Below, piece after piece: positions 45,247-56,606 of a DNA stretch of 64,000 nt (positions within the stretch are counted from its first letter, which is position 1; each line of letters opens with the position of its first letter). The notes under the pieces are model-generated. The model had not been told where the DNA came from and did not search any database. It saw only the letters and a list, made by a program, of their open reading frames with translations. The stretch covers positions 908,865,009 to 908,929,008 of the forward strand of contig NC_081414.1 in NCBI RefSeq assembly GCF_030272615.1, in the 5' to 3' direction. The position numbers and the translations under genes are program-made. The stretch comes from Cryptomeria japonica (Eukaryota > Streptophyta > Pinopsida > Cupressales > Cupressaceae).

Positions 45247-47465
45247 ATGGTTGAAACCCGTCTTCAAAAATCTAGGAGAGAAACTAAAGAGGCTCAAGAG
45301 TCCGCAAACATGAGTTCTTATGAGTATGACAATGATATCTTTTTCAATTCTGATCATACTACATTACCTGACATGTATGTCTATAGAAACATTCCAAATG
45401 TTGAGAACATGGACACTATAAACAACAATGCTACACACAATGACAATGTGGACAACTTTTCAGTACATTCCGTAGATGTGGAAGAATCCATTATGAATCC
45501 CCATTTCAATCGATTGGTTGAGGAAATAGTGAGGAGGGATAGACAATACTTCTTACAAATGATGGCACAAAGTGGAGCCAAGATACCTCATGATTTTGAC
45601 ATGTCTCAAATAATGGAACATAGACCTTTGCAACAACCTCACTCCAATATGGATCAAAGGAGACCTAATAGTGGAGGAAATAGAGGACCACATATGGTAC
45701 CTGAATCACCATCAGCTTTGCTTCAAAAACCAGAGGTCCCACATACACATGGTCAAACATATGATACTTACCTTCGTAGACCATTATGGAAGTCTTATGC
45801 AGACAAATATGCTCAATCACATACTAATGCTAAGGATCAACCACCAAAACAATTGGATGTTCAAAGGCATGCTCAAAATTTGGACACAAGAAAACCTCAT
45901 GTCAAATTTGGGGGCAACACAATGGAACATGACATGCCTGTAGAATATGGTATACATGCGCAAAATAGATATGGGGTTCCTCAACATGAATCTATACCAA
46001 GTGGTCCATATATGCAACATCGCTATAGACCTCCTCCATATGAACATGTGTATGATCAATATCATCCATATATGCAACAAGCTCCTCCTCCAATTGGTGC
46101 CTCAAGTAGGGGGTATGGTCCAAGAAGTCGATCTCCACCTAAGAGCAATTTGGAGCAACAAATCAGGGACTTACAAAAGAAAATGGAGGACATAAATACA
46201 CCGAAGCCAACATACACAATGAGAGACGTATGTCCTTATCCATTTGACAAGAGCATTCCAATGCCTCCTTTTCCTACACACTTTGTGACGCCTAAATTTG
46301 ATAAGTATAGAGGAAAAGGGGATCCTAAGGCACACATAAGATAATTTTTCACAGCTTGCATTGAGGTAGCAGCAGAAGAGACATATTTGATGAGATTATT
46401 CCCACAAAGGTTAGGTGATCAAGCTATGGAATGGTTCTCCCAACTTCCACCTGGAATTAAGTCATGGGGTGACTTAGCAGAGGCATTTATTCAACATTTC
46501 TCCTACAACATAGAGACAGACATATCAGTCACTACTTTGTGCAACACCAAGCAAAAAGAGGGAGAGTCTTTTGCATCATTTTTACAAAGATGGAGAAATC
46601 TAGCCAGTAGATGCTCTTGTGAAATTCCCCAAAAACAAATGGTAGAAATGTTCACACAAAATGTTAACAAAGACATTGGCTATGATCTAAGGAAAGCTTG
46701 TTTGTCCACCTTCAAGGATGTCATTGAAAAAGGCTTAGCAACAGAGAAGGTCCTAATTGAACAAGGAATCATTAAAATATTAAAGGAAAACAAAGATGAC
46801 TTTAAAGGAAAAGACAAGCCAAGATTTTGGAATAAAAACAAGAACACAGTCAATGATGGTGTTGTTGATGCCAACACAGTGCGACCCAAATTCATCTTTT
46901 CGGGATCAAGTTCTACAAACAATCAAGTGAATACTCAAACAACTTATAGATCACGAAGGAAGTATACCCCATTGGGAGAACCACTTGAGTCAGTTTCAAA
47001 AAGCTAGTGGCAAACAAGGTAATCACTATTCCAGATTTTCCTCCATATGAGCCAAAGGTTAAACCAAATTGGTGGAACGATGATGAGTATTGTGAATTTC
47101 ATAAGAGCAAGGGTCATAAGACAGGAAATCATCATCGACTGAAGAACATCATACAAGATCTCATTGATAGAGGTGACATTGAGATTGAGGGACATTCGTC
47201 TAATCAAGAACATGAGATGTTTAAGGAACCATTCCCAAAACATGACAAGGGAAAAGCTAAAGCCACAGAGGATCAAACCAACTATACCAGAGCATCCTAT
47301 AACTATGATTCAACTATCAATCACATATCGATGGACAATTACGTCTCTACTATTATCATCAAGGACAAAAACCCTGAGAATCCTACTCAGAGACCCAAGA
47401 TTGTCCTAAAAGGTATTGGATCTTCTTCCGAACCTACCTCTGAATGTCATGTTACAACTCGCTGA
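45247..47465 (+). pseudogene. Gag of element D, one stop and one frameshift
   Basis: Structural protein of the retrotransposon particle. Starts MVETRLQKSRRETKEA at 45247; an acidic/Asn-rich N-terminus and a Pro/Tyr/His-rich segment follow. The gag core begins YRGKGDPKAHIR and is cut by TAA at 46342 (CAA expected); it continues QAMEWFSQLPPGIKSWGDL, EGESFASFLQRWRNLASRC. A second break is a one-base shift near 47000 (PLGEPLESV, then VANKVITIPDFPPY). The C-terminal signature is YCEFHKSKGHKTGNHHRL then IQDLIDRGDIEIEG; the last Cys of the usual Cys/His motif is His here. The TGA at 47463 is the next in-frame stop before protease. Only one core stop and one shift in a recent insertion suggest it was copied while nearly intact, or was supplied in trans. 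Confidence 0.88.
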
Positions 47466-49370
47466 AGTAAATTCACTTTGCAAGGTGCTCCAGCTAAAAA
47501 CACTGGTTCCTCATCAACCAAGCCTGAGTACAATCTTGTAGAACAATTAGGGAAGACACTCGCGCTCATCTCCATCCTTGAGCTCTTACACATATCCCCC
47601 GCTCATAAAGCTATTCTTGACAAAATCTTGAGAGACACTGATGTTCCTACTGTTCTGAATGTGGACCATTTTTAAGCCATGGTGGGATACCTTTCCGTTC
47701 CACACTCCCTTACTTTCACAGAAGCCGATGACGCATCTGTAAGTCAGCCACATAATGCACCATTACACATTGAAGCCTTCATACACAAGCATCGAATAAA
47801 AAGAGTCCTGATTGATGGAGGAGCAGGTCTAAACATTTGTACATTGAGCACTATTAAACAATTGGGATATTCTGATAAAGCTGTGAAATCTACAAACAAA
47901 ATTACCATCAAGGCATATGATGATGAAGAGCATTCATCCAAGGGTACAGTCACCTTACCTCTCAGAGTCGGGCCAGTTACAAAGGATGTGGTTTGTCAAG
48001 TCCTAGACCTGAATCTCACATACAATATATTACTAGGACGTCCTTGGATTCATGAGATGAGTGCAGTACCATCTACATATCATCGATGCATCAAGTTTCC
48101 ACACAATGGAGTTGAAGTGACTGTCAAAGCTGACCCAAATCCATTCATATATTGCAACAATCTACGACCTAGATTAGAAATAACAATACCAGTCAATCGA
48201 GAAGCTATTCCTTCATCGGCATATGTGGATCCAGAATCCTTGAAAGCTTCTACATCCAAACAAGCAGAGCTCAAAGACAAGTTCAAGATTAAAGACATGG
48301 GATGTGGTGAGTATATCTTTCATGTTGATCAACTCCCACTGTCTCCTAAGGTATTCAGTCAACAAGAACAATCTACAAACAATTTTCAATGCCAAGGAAT
48401 TGGGTGTGAACCACCTAGTGTTGTGGCTACTAAGTCTGAATGCAAATCTCCTCTAGTGGTGCAACCAGCTCTTGATATCAATAGTCCTAAGAGTGGTTCC
48501 AATGAAGAATCTATTGAGCATATCGCCAGCCCTCTTGATAACTCACATAGCCTTACCATATCATCCACTCATTCCATTTCCACTCCACTTCCAGACTTGG
48601 ATCAACAAGAATTACAAAAGCCCTTACTAATTGGGGATCAAAAATCAAGCTATGAACAAAAAAATCTAGAAGTCAAAAATAAAGAAAAGTCCTTTAGTCC
48701 AAATCAAAATCAAAAGCTATTGGACTCTGCAAAAATCAAGGTCAAGGATAAAAATCCAATGAAAGAAAAAGAACAAGAGATGATCTCCCCTAATACCAAA
48801 ATATCTGGGGGCAAAAGTTCTAAAATTTCAAGCCAAAAAGCATACTTGTTGATCCTAAGTCTCCATCATGTCATCCTACTTTCACTTCTTTTCACAATCA
48901 TAAGCCTTCATCACTCATCCATTTGTTCCACACATCCTTTCCCTTCTGGCAATACATCATGGACCTTTAATGGAGTTTCCTTGAAGGACTTTGTTATCAG
49001 GGATGCCCAAACTTCTTTAGGTGACACGCATATGGGACTGTGTAATCCACACACTAGTATTTCTATATCAGTTCCTTTATCGAGGAAGACATTCAATCAA
49101 GCTACACATCATTCAGTCAAGGAACAATGCAGCTACAATCATAAAGTCAAGCCTCGCACATTTGAGGTAGGTGACTTAGTTCTCAGAGAAAATCCTAAAA
49201 ATCAGCAAGACAAAGAGAAGGGCAAGTTCGAACCAAATTGGCTTGGTCCTTACATCATTACAGTAGCATATGGATCTGGGGCATATTAGCTCTCAACTAC
49301 AGAAGGTGAACCTTTGGAGGTTCTACACATAGCTCTTCAGAGTATCCTAATTCAAAAAATACAAAAAAAA
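47466..49370 (+). pseudogene. Protease fused by internal deletion to an integrase C-terminal tail (element D)
   Basis: Same frame as the end of gag. EQLGKTLALISILELLHISP leads to TAA at 47673, then 536 open codons (47679-49289). Protease: HKHRIKRVLIDGGAGLNIC (D-G-G where D-S/T-G is usual), then LDLNLTYNILLGRPWIHEM. Next come about 240 residues rich in Ser, Lys, Gln and Pro with no known domain (including a hydrophobic stretch LLILSLHHVILLSLLFTI). Then the tail of a gypsy integrase: YNHKVKPRTFEVGDLVLREN, FEPNWLGPYIITVAYGSGAY, stop TAG for CAG at 49287, LSTTEGEPLE. Reverse transcriptase, RNase H and the integrase core are missing. Retaining only the last ~60 integrase residues in frame is odd. 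Confidence 0.85.
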
Positions 49371-50630
49371 TCAAAAATTTCAAAAATACAAAAAAAAATT
49401 CAAAAATACAAAAAAAAAATTTATAAAACAAAAAAATCGTTGCTTGGTGAAAACCTAGCAAATAGGTGCCTTGTGACACAAAAAACATTGAAAAATCAAA
49501 AAAGTAAAGAGAAATAATTTCGTCCAATGGTGAAAACCACTTCGGTGGCACCCTGGGCAAGTACCATGGTGAAAACTGGGTCACCAGTGCCATGCGTAGA
49601 GACATTGCTCCTCCCTCCTTCAGGATTCACTTTCATCCTTTCACTTTGCACACACTCACAACCTATTCATTCATAATAAACTTACCCATTCCCATCATGG
49701 CTTGTTATTGATCTACCCAAGATTGGTCAGCCATTCATAATAAACCTCTCTTTTCACCTCCCTTTCCATCCATAATAAATTAGATCCTATCTGTGGCTAA
49801 GGCAAATCCTACGTCTAGTGATGGGTGTGGAACTGAGAACATCACATGTTTCGAGGAGTATAGTTTCTTCCAGCTTCCTTCAGTCTGTCCACACACAATC
49901 CGCAATAAAGCAACATTTGCATCACAGATCCGCAATAAAGTTTCATCTTCTCCACAATAAAGTATCAATTTCATGGATTCAGTCAGTTTCAGATGAGACA
50001 CAGCAGCAACAATGAGCTTCAACAAAATCAAATCTTTCAACAGACTCAGACAACATTATGGCTCAGTGCTATCTATCCATTCTGTGAAAGTAAACATTGT
50101 GACCACAATCAAATAAGACTTATACAAGTGACAAGAGACACTAAACTTGAGGACTACAGTGGATGTTGGTGTCGAGTCTTAGTTTTCTTTTGATTTTATC
50201 TTTCTGGTGACATGTCTTTTAGCTTTTCCAGGATGTCTTTGACTAGAGATTCTATCTCCAGGATGTCTTTGACTAGAAAGGCGAGGATGGGGTATCGTCA
50301 CCTATTTGTATTTGTTGTCTGTGGATTGTCTTTTAGTAATGCTATGACTTGTCCAAGGATATGAGGACACTGTGAGTCTAGTGTGAATTGGGGCATTCCT
50401 TGTTTGTGACTGTCTTATCTCCATGCAAATAGGTACAATGACTTTCTGGGTCAAACATATGCCTCGATTGTCATAACCTATTTTTCCATAATAAAGCTCA
50501 ATGATGATAACGCACAAGAAGCTCTTTCACTTTCATATCTTCTATCTTCCATCCCCCTTTCTTGATTGACCTCCATAGTCCTTCTCGAGTCCGCATAGCC
50601 TGCTATCACATGACTGAGTATAATGACACA
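49371..50630 (+). other. Element D post-pol non-coding region
   Basis: Begins with an A-rich CAAAAATACAAAAAAAA series (49350-49440), then GGTGAAAACCTAGCAAATAG, GGTGAAAACCACTTCGGTGG and GGTGAAAACTGGGTCACCAG boxes (49447-49590) that are also present on the minus strand of element A. Imperfect repeats of CAGGATGTCTTTGACTAGA occur at 50230-50278. No gene seen. Confidence 0.5.
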
Positions 50631-51157
50631 CCAAAACATTTGCATTTCATGTAGCTGAACCTACATTACCACATATAAGCATTTCATACATACATATAGA
50701 TATCACAACTGCATCACATCCTGCACACAACACCCATGAGCACAATTTACATCTACATTATCATATTCATCTGCATTACTTACATTCACATTTGCATCAT
50801 GCCTACACATATAAAACATAAACGAACAAAAAAAAAAAAAATATTGCATTGCATCATATACATATTTGCATCCATATCATAAGCATCACATAAGAACATC
50901 TCATCACATAGGTACACATGCATATAGCTGCCACAAAGATGAATCATCTCATATATATATAAAGTGTCATGATACAATGATGTCAAAATCATATGGCTAC
51001 AATCACCCGTAGGTGTCTACATCATTATACAAAATGGTACAAAACTGATACAGAGGAACTCACTGATCACTCCTGCCAACACTATTGGTAGTGCTAATCC
51101 TATCCATGTCATGGTATCCCATGCCACGTGTCCCACCCTCATCTCCAGTCTTGGATC
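50631..51157 (-). other. 3' flank of the antisense PMD gene in element D; no gene seen
   Basis: ATC/CAT-rich text with a poly-A run at 50828-50841. Parts of 50870-51000 (ATCATCTCATATATAT, GATACAATGATGTC) resemble 13190-13260 downstream of the element B PMD gene. This indicates that the two PMD genes share their 3' flank and that the middle of the gene was lost in element D. Confidence 0.5.
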
Positions 51158-51481
51158 CTAGAACACTTGTCTAAGGGCATCCCTGTCTCCGTCTCGATCG
51201 TACAAAATCAGCTCCCCATCGATCGGTATCTGCATAATCCTATATACATCCTCCAAGGTGACTGTCATCTCACCCATCAGCAGATGAAACGTGCACGTCT
51301 TAGAGTGCCATCTCTCAGCCAGCACATTTAGCAAACCCATGTTTTCCCGAAACTCAGGCACATACAACACATGTCTCAAACCCATCTCCTCGATGGCAAC
51401 TCTGTCCTCGAGCGACAACTCAGGTTGCAACATCTGCATCGACGGGAATCTCTCTTGTGACTCTAGCATCGGCAAATACTC
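51158..51481 (-). pseudogene. PMD gene exon 2, truncated (element D)
   Basis: Starts at a TGCAG|GAG acceptor at 51481 in phase 0, as in element B. It reads EYLPMLESQERF, then the PMD core start NVLAERWHSKTCTFHL and GEMTVTLEDVYRIM (compare ALAERWHSETCTFHL and GEMTVTLEDVWRIL in element B), and stops at TAG after DRDALRQVF. About 108 codons remain. The rest of the PMD, the poly-Gly run and the coiled coil are missing, though the 3' flank is retained, so an internal deletion is likely. Confidence 0.85.
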
Positions 51482-51521
51482 CTGCAGTCAAACAACTCAA
51501 TCATGTCAGTTATAGTGGCAT

Positions 51522-51860
51522 TCACTGTTTATCACAAAATGCTACTTTGTATCTAAATGCATATGGCTATCTACCCTAGTGACACTCACTGTTCATCACA
51601 AAGTGTTGCTATTTATCCTAGTGGTACTCACTGTTCATCACAAAGTACTACGTGTGTGACACTCCCTGTTCATCACAAAGTGTTACTCACATTTGCACTC
51701 CCTGTTCATCACAAAGTGCTGCTCATATTTCAGTACTCCCTGTTCATCACAAAGTACTCTATTTTGGTACTCACTGTTCATCACAAAGTGTTGCTCACAT
51801 TTACACTCCCTGTTCATCACAAAGTACTCTATCTTGGTACTCACTATTCATCACAAAGTG
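51522..51860. repeat. ~36-bp tandem array inside the element D PMD intron
   Basis: Nine copies of CTCACTGTTCATCACAAAGT or close variants start at about 51522, 51585, 51627, 51662, 51698, 51736, 51770, 51806 and 51840; intervals after the first are 34-42 bp. The core has dyad character (CACT...AGTG). Spacers contain TGCTCATATTT or ACTCTATYTTGGTA. It occupies the same intron that holds the AGCGCT array in element B, but the sequence is unrelated to that array. Confidence 0.88.
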
Positions 51861-52096
51861 CCTTGATCTATCCTAGTCTTCCTAGAGGACCTGCTTGAGT
51901 GTATGCCCTCAGCAGCTTATCCAATCGATAGCATAAGTTCATCATAGAACTGCCGATTTGACCTAGAAGACACAAATTCACATTTTTGGACACAAATGCA
52001 TTTTCCTGACATAAACGTGCATTTATTACATTATCTAGCATGCATTAATGACCACAATAAATGCAACAAAGTACGAGGAGGTTTGGTGGTACTTAC

Positions 52097-52162
52097 TAGC
52101 TCTCCTGCCTCTGCTGGCCTCTGGAATCGGCGAACGCGGTCGAATCTGTGAATGAAAGCCAT
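52097..52162 (-). CDS. PMD gene exon 1 (22 codons, element D)
   Basis: ATG at 52162 opens MAFIHRFDRVRRFQRPAEAG and ends in phase 0 at a consensus donor GTAAGT (52096-52091). The RVRR-x-QRPA motif matches exon 1 of element B. The predicted intron is 52096-51482 (615 bp), acceptor GACTGCAG. Preservation of donor, acceptor, phase and motif in both elements is the main evidence for the gene model. Confidence 0.72.
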
Positions 52163-52254
52163 CGCTGCTGACTGCTCCTGCTCTATTCTCTCTTTGCAAT
52201 ATGCTCTTGTGAATGTGTAGATGACAATGAGGATGTATTTTCCCCCGTGGCCTA

Positions 52255-52261
52255 TCTTATA
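52255..52261 (-). promoter_or_regulatory. TATA box of the antisense PMD gene (element D)
   Basis: Minus-strand TATAAGA, 99 bp before the exon 1 ATG, matching the position of TATAAAT in element B (103 bp). Transcription from it would run away from the 3' LTR toward pol, antisense to the element RNA. Confidence 0.55.
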
Positions 52262-52359
52262 GCCTACCCTAGCCCTCGCCTTCATTTTCTGAGTCAGTCT
52301 TCATTATCCCGTGACTCTGTCACTTTATCTGGTCAATCCATTCTAGCTTTTCTTTCTTA

Positions 52360-52408
52360 TCGAGAGATTGTCTGCAATCTTTTCAGACATTTTCATCCAA
52401 TCTCTCGA
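52360..52408. promoter_or_regulatory. Inverted repeat before the polypurine tract (element D)
   Basis: TCGAGAGATTG (52360-52370) and CAATCTCTCGA (52398-52408) form a perfect 11-bp stem. The element B equivalent at 16328-16373 keeps the outer nine pairs and differs inside the stem on both sides. GAGGGGGCAT follows in both elements. Confidence 0.65.
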
Positions 52409-52493
52409 GGGGGCATATCATTCCCATCTTGGGGCAACTATGTATCAGTTCATATTATCTTCTTTGAAACAACGCGACAAGCCGCATTGTCTC

Positions 52494-52507
52494 AAAGAGG
52501 GGCAAAA
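52494..52507 (+). promoter_or_regulatory. Polypurine tract of element D
   Basis: AAAGAGGGGCAAAA lies directly before the 3' LTR. It is preceded by TTTGAAACAACGCGACAAGCCGC-like text that is also recognisable before the element B tract. Confidence 0.9.
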
Positions 52508-53285
52508 TGTAGACACCCAAAATTGTCCAGTCTAATTAAATAAATATTTTATTTATTTAATTATCTAAGCTTAATTCTTTTATTAATTAAATAAATCCTT
52601 ATTTATTTAATTAATTCATTTATCCTCTTCTAGCCTTATTTCTCATTTAAATAAATACAGTTATTTATTTAAATTATCCTTTTCCTAAATTAAATAAATA
52701 TTTTTATTTATTTAATTATCCTACTTCTTCTATTAATTAAATAAATCTTTATTTATTTAATTAATTCATTAGCCTTTTCTACCTATGACACATGTCATTC
52801 ATCTCTTAATTTATACACTACCTACCCCTTTCATTATTTTATTATTTCTTTTACCTACCCTCTAATCATAGCCGGCCTCCTTTTACACCTCTCAATCTTA
52901 TCCCTCCATTTCATATTGTGTCTTCTATATAAGGAGATGCTTCCTTCATTATCAAACCCTAATGAGCTAATGAGCAAATGACTTGATCAATTGACTACAC
53001 TACGATCCTACTTGCAACCACATTCCGTTCTTTGTTGAGCTCTTGTGCATATAAAATTTGAGAGCAAATATATCAAGCAAGATCAATGGAGATTGGAAGA
53101 ATGGAGATCCAAACCCTATTGGACATGTGATGGTATAATCTTTGTGATTTCGTTTGATTTGCATTGTCTTAGGTAATCTTCATATGTTATGGTGGATCTT
53201 TGTTGTTGTTAGGCTAGGGTTTTGTGGTTGGATTCATTTAGCCTTTCAATATCATTATTATTGTTATCCATTTTCACCATATACA
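52508..53285 (+). mobile_element. 3' LTR of element D
   Basis: TGTAGACACCC to CACCATATACA, 778 bp, followed by the ATCAC target duplication. It differs from the 5' LTR at 11 positions (8 transitions, 3 transversions by eye) with no indels. TATA box copy at 52926-52933. Confidence 0.95.
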
Positions 53286-55040
53286 ATCACCATAATAACT
53301 TTGAACTTTCATAGGACCACAAAGATCAGTGTGTACTAGATCGAAAATTCCTTTAGAAGTGTAGGACTTACTTGTAAAGCTTGATCTTGTCATCTTACCC
53401 ATCTAGCATCCTCGACACATAGCATTCTCAGGTTTTTCAAGACTCAATAGTCCTCTTACTCAGTTCTTCTTACTTGTTTTGATCAAATTATCAAAATTTA
53501 CAGGACAAAACCTTTTATGCCATAACTAGGTATCATCTATCTTTGCATAAAGTCACTTGTTTTGAGTTGAGTCAAGATGAAATGTATTACCTTTTGTTTG
53601 TGTCCTGGTAGCAGCTAGCTTTCCATGTTTGTCATGAACTTTGACAATTCCTTTCTGAAATTCTATTCGGTATCCTATATTGTTTAGTTGTGCTACACTC
53701 AACAAATTGTATTTCAAACCTTCAAACCAGTATACATCATCACATTTAGCATTGTCAAGAAGTGTTATAGATCCTTTACCTTTTACCGGACATGGTGCAT
53801 CATTACCAAATCCTACATAGCCTCAATCATAGTCTTCTAATTTAACAAACTTGTGTTTATCACCTGTCATATGATGTGAGCATCCACTATCTATGATCCA
53901 AGAATCATTATTATTTATGTGAGATATTAGGGCTTTTTCTTCATACCTTTCCTCATCAGATCCATCTTTAATAGCCACATAAACAACTTCCTTAGTATCA
54001 GTTTCATTAGATTCGTCATCGTTGGATTCCTCATCTGCTACTAGACATGCCTTTCTATCTCTCCTTCTGAAGTCTTGGTGTCCTCTGAATTGGTTATCTT
54101 TCTACCTGTTATCTCGGTATTCTCTCTTTTCACTAGATTCTTTGCCAGGGCAGTTAGAAGCCACATGTCCTATTTTATCATAATTGAAACATTTTAAAGG
54201 TAGATTTCCTTTATACTTACCTTTTCCTCTCGGTAACCTTTTGGCTAATAATGCTTCAAATTCTTTTTGCTTCTTGATTTCCTCATACAGTTTGTGCACT
54301 TTTTCCATGTTCTTCCAAAATCTTTCACTTGCTCCACTGTGATCCCCTTCAGAGTACTTACTCATTCTATCATTGTAATCATTAGATTCACCAATATGAA
54401 AAGAACTGAATGCAGATTCTACTTTATTTACCGAAGACCCATTGTTATCAAAATTACTTAACTCATATGCATGTAGCTTACCAATAGTAGCATCCAAAGA
54501 AACTGGCATGTTAGGTACAGACCTCAATTAATTGATTGCAGAGACTCAAATAGCATAAACCGGTAGAAGAGTTCTCAACAACTTACTTGTTATATCCTTT
54601 TCTTCAATAGTTCCACCTGCTCCTTTAATTTGATTGACAATCTCCTTTAGTTTTGTACTATATTGGGTTATGTTCTCACCTTCATTCATCCTCATGGATC
54701 CAAGTTGTCCTCTTAGACTATCTACTTTTGCTCTTTGAACATGTTCATCACCTCCATATATAGATATGAGCTTAGTCAACATTGCTTTTGCATCATTGCA
54801 GCCTTCTAGATCATTAAACTCTGAGTCGGTCAATGCTGATGTTATTTCAATCATAGCTTGAATGTGTTCTTACTTTGCCTTAATATCTTCCAAGGTCATG
54901 GGGTTGGTGCTTGCTGTAATTTAATCATTCTCCAGATAATATGTTGCATATTCTCCAATTCTTGATAAATGCAGCTTTATCCTTTTCTGCCATGAGGAGA
55001 AACTTGACTTGTTCAGCTTCAGTGCATCCCTTTTATACAT
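53286..55040 (-). pseudogene. Copia 2 gag, protease and integrase N-terminus, many stops
   Basis: Start at 55040 (MYKRDALKLNKSSFSSWQKR). Gag continues with LRGQLGSMRMNEGENITQY and ITSKLLRTLLP; nucleocapsid knuckle CFNYDKIGHVASNC (second Cys replaced by Tyr); protease SWIIDSGCSHHMTGD with intact D-S-G; GAG-pre-integrase LWHKRFCPVNFDNL and CRGC; integrase start FDLVHTDLCGPMKVQSYYGD, ending at the element D insertion. At least eight in-frame stops interrupt it (for example after LENDN-like text near 54920, at 54546, 54102 and near 53822). Confidence 0.9.
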
Positions 55041-55092
55041 CTTATGATCTTTGCCTCAAGTACCTTTAAACTTTTTCTTCCGGAGTCCTTAA

Positions 55093-55105
55093 CTCTGATA
55101 CCAAT
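55093..55105 (-). promoter_or_regulatory. Primer binding site of copia 2
   Basis: Minus-strand ATTGGTATCAGAG directly after the 5' LTR. TGGTATCAGAG is the classic complement of the initiator-Met tRNA 3' end used by plant copia elements. Confidence 0.92.
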
Positions 55106-56601
55106 TGTTAGTTCTGATACTTAATATAAAGAGCTGATGCCAATAGCTAACAAGATGAGAGGGGGGGGTGAATCATACAAACTTAAACTTCCATAAAATC
55201 AACAGATTCAACCTCGGTAACTTATACTTCAGCAACTTAACCAAAAACTACTAAACCTGCAAACTTATAAACACATAATCATAATAACACTCATAACACC
55301 AGATTTAACATGGAAACCCAAATAGGGAAAAACCACTGTGGGATTTTGGACCCACTAAGAAATATACTCTTCTAGAGTGTGCTCGGTTAAAAGCAAATCC
55401 TGTTAAAGATTACAAATACATTGCTAGATGTGACTCGGTTAAGGGATTTCCCTCAGATCTGTTAGGATCTTCACTTTGTTAGAAGTGACCCTTTTAAAGG
55501 ATTTCAAACACTCACTTAGAATGTTACCTTTCTAGAGGGTTTACATATAAGACTGTTAAGTCCACTCGCTTAAGAGATTTTTTGTCACTTACAAAATAAC
55601 AGTAATAAAAATCTATCTGCAACTTCACATCTAAAATGCTAAAGCAGATTCCTTTTTGCTAAAAACAATCTAGTCATATGACTTATCTTGTCCCTCTTCT
55701 GGGCTTTCTACTCTATTATTCAAACAGGTCTTCAAGCTTCTGTGCTCGGTAATCACTATGTAGCATCCCTGTGCATACACTTGCCCGCATACATTGTTTA
55801 TTAACAATTTCTTATTTATAAACAATTGCTAACCGCTAAATCTCCTTGATCACATTTCACATGATCAATCTTAGCCATCAGATCTTTAAACTTGACCAGG
55901 TTCAATGTATCCTTCTGATCTGAAAATGTTTTACCTTACCTCGGGACTTGCATTCCCTTCTTGGAACTTCCATAAGGTTATTGCGGTTCAATCTGCGCTG
56001 TAGATCTTCCTATCGATTTTCCTTTACCATAGATTCTTAACAAACTTCATACACGGCATACCAATCATGTATACATCTCCAGCTAATCATTGTCCTTCAT
56101 TAAATAATGCTTTTATCAATCCCATGTGCACTATCATAACTCGGTTGCAACTCGGTAAATACTAAACTTTACTTGATAGACATTTCGCCTTCATTAACCG
56201 ATATCGATAACCTTAGGGTTTACCAACTAGGTTCATTGCTCGGTTGTATAGTATAGTATTAACCTTACAATCAACAACATATGTAGGATATCAAAACAAT
56301 CTAAACATCATGATCTCATCATTGTCTAACTCGATAATAGTTGCCCATTGAATAACTTATTCCTCCCTTTATTCATCACATTCTTTCTGTGTCTTTTACC
56401 GACATCTTAATTCTCTTCTAATCAATCTTCTCAAGATATGGTAACATCATACTGAATCAGCTAATCAATTTCTTGACATCAATGACAAAATAATGTTATA
56501 AAGATAGTTATCATCCTTCTTTAGTTATATCAATAATCTTCAACACCCTTCTCAATATCCTTATTGAATATCAACAATTTTTTCTTGCTATAATACCAAC
56601 A
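55106..56601 (-). mobile_element. 5' LTR of copia 2
   Basis: From plus-strand TGTTAGTTCTGATAC to TAATACCAACA, followed by GTTGG. It aligns with 37637-39155 and lacks one ~23-bp tandem unit (TTAGGGTTTACYRACTARGTTC) present twice there. An eight- or nine-G run at 55164 replaces GGCGCAGGG of the other copy. Confidence 0.92.
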
Positions 56602-56606
56602 GTTGG

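Larger units (their letters stand above)
41907..53285 (+). mobile_element. Element D: young gypsy-like element with gag-protease and antisense PMD remnant
   Basis: An 11379-bp element with 778-bp LTRs at both ends, 5-bp target duplication ATCAC (41902-41906 and 53286-53290), primer-site position after the 5' LTR and a polypurine tract before the 3' LTR. It encodes gag, protease and the last ~60 residues of integrase, but no reverse transcriptase, RNase H or integrase core, so it must be non-autonomous. An antisense PMD gene remnant lies between the coding part and the 3' LTR. The LTRs differ at 11 of 778 positions (about 1.4%), the lowest divergence in the window. Confidence 0.93.
37637..56601 (-). 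mobile_element. Copia 2: complete-ended Ty1/copia element, minus strand, split by element D
   Basis: Two LTRs (37637-39155 and 55106-56601) in the same orientation, a perfect 5-bp target duplication GTTGG (37632-37636 and 56602-56606), an initiator-Met type primer binding site and a polypurine tract. Without element D the insert is about 7.6 kb. All copia domains are present in order (gag, protease, integrase, reverse transcriptase, RNase H) but with many stops. The LTRs differ at about 5% of the first 280 bases by eye, plus a 23-bp indel, so it is older than element D, as nesting requires. Confidence 0.92.
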
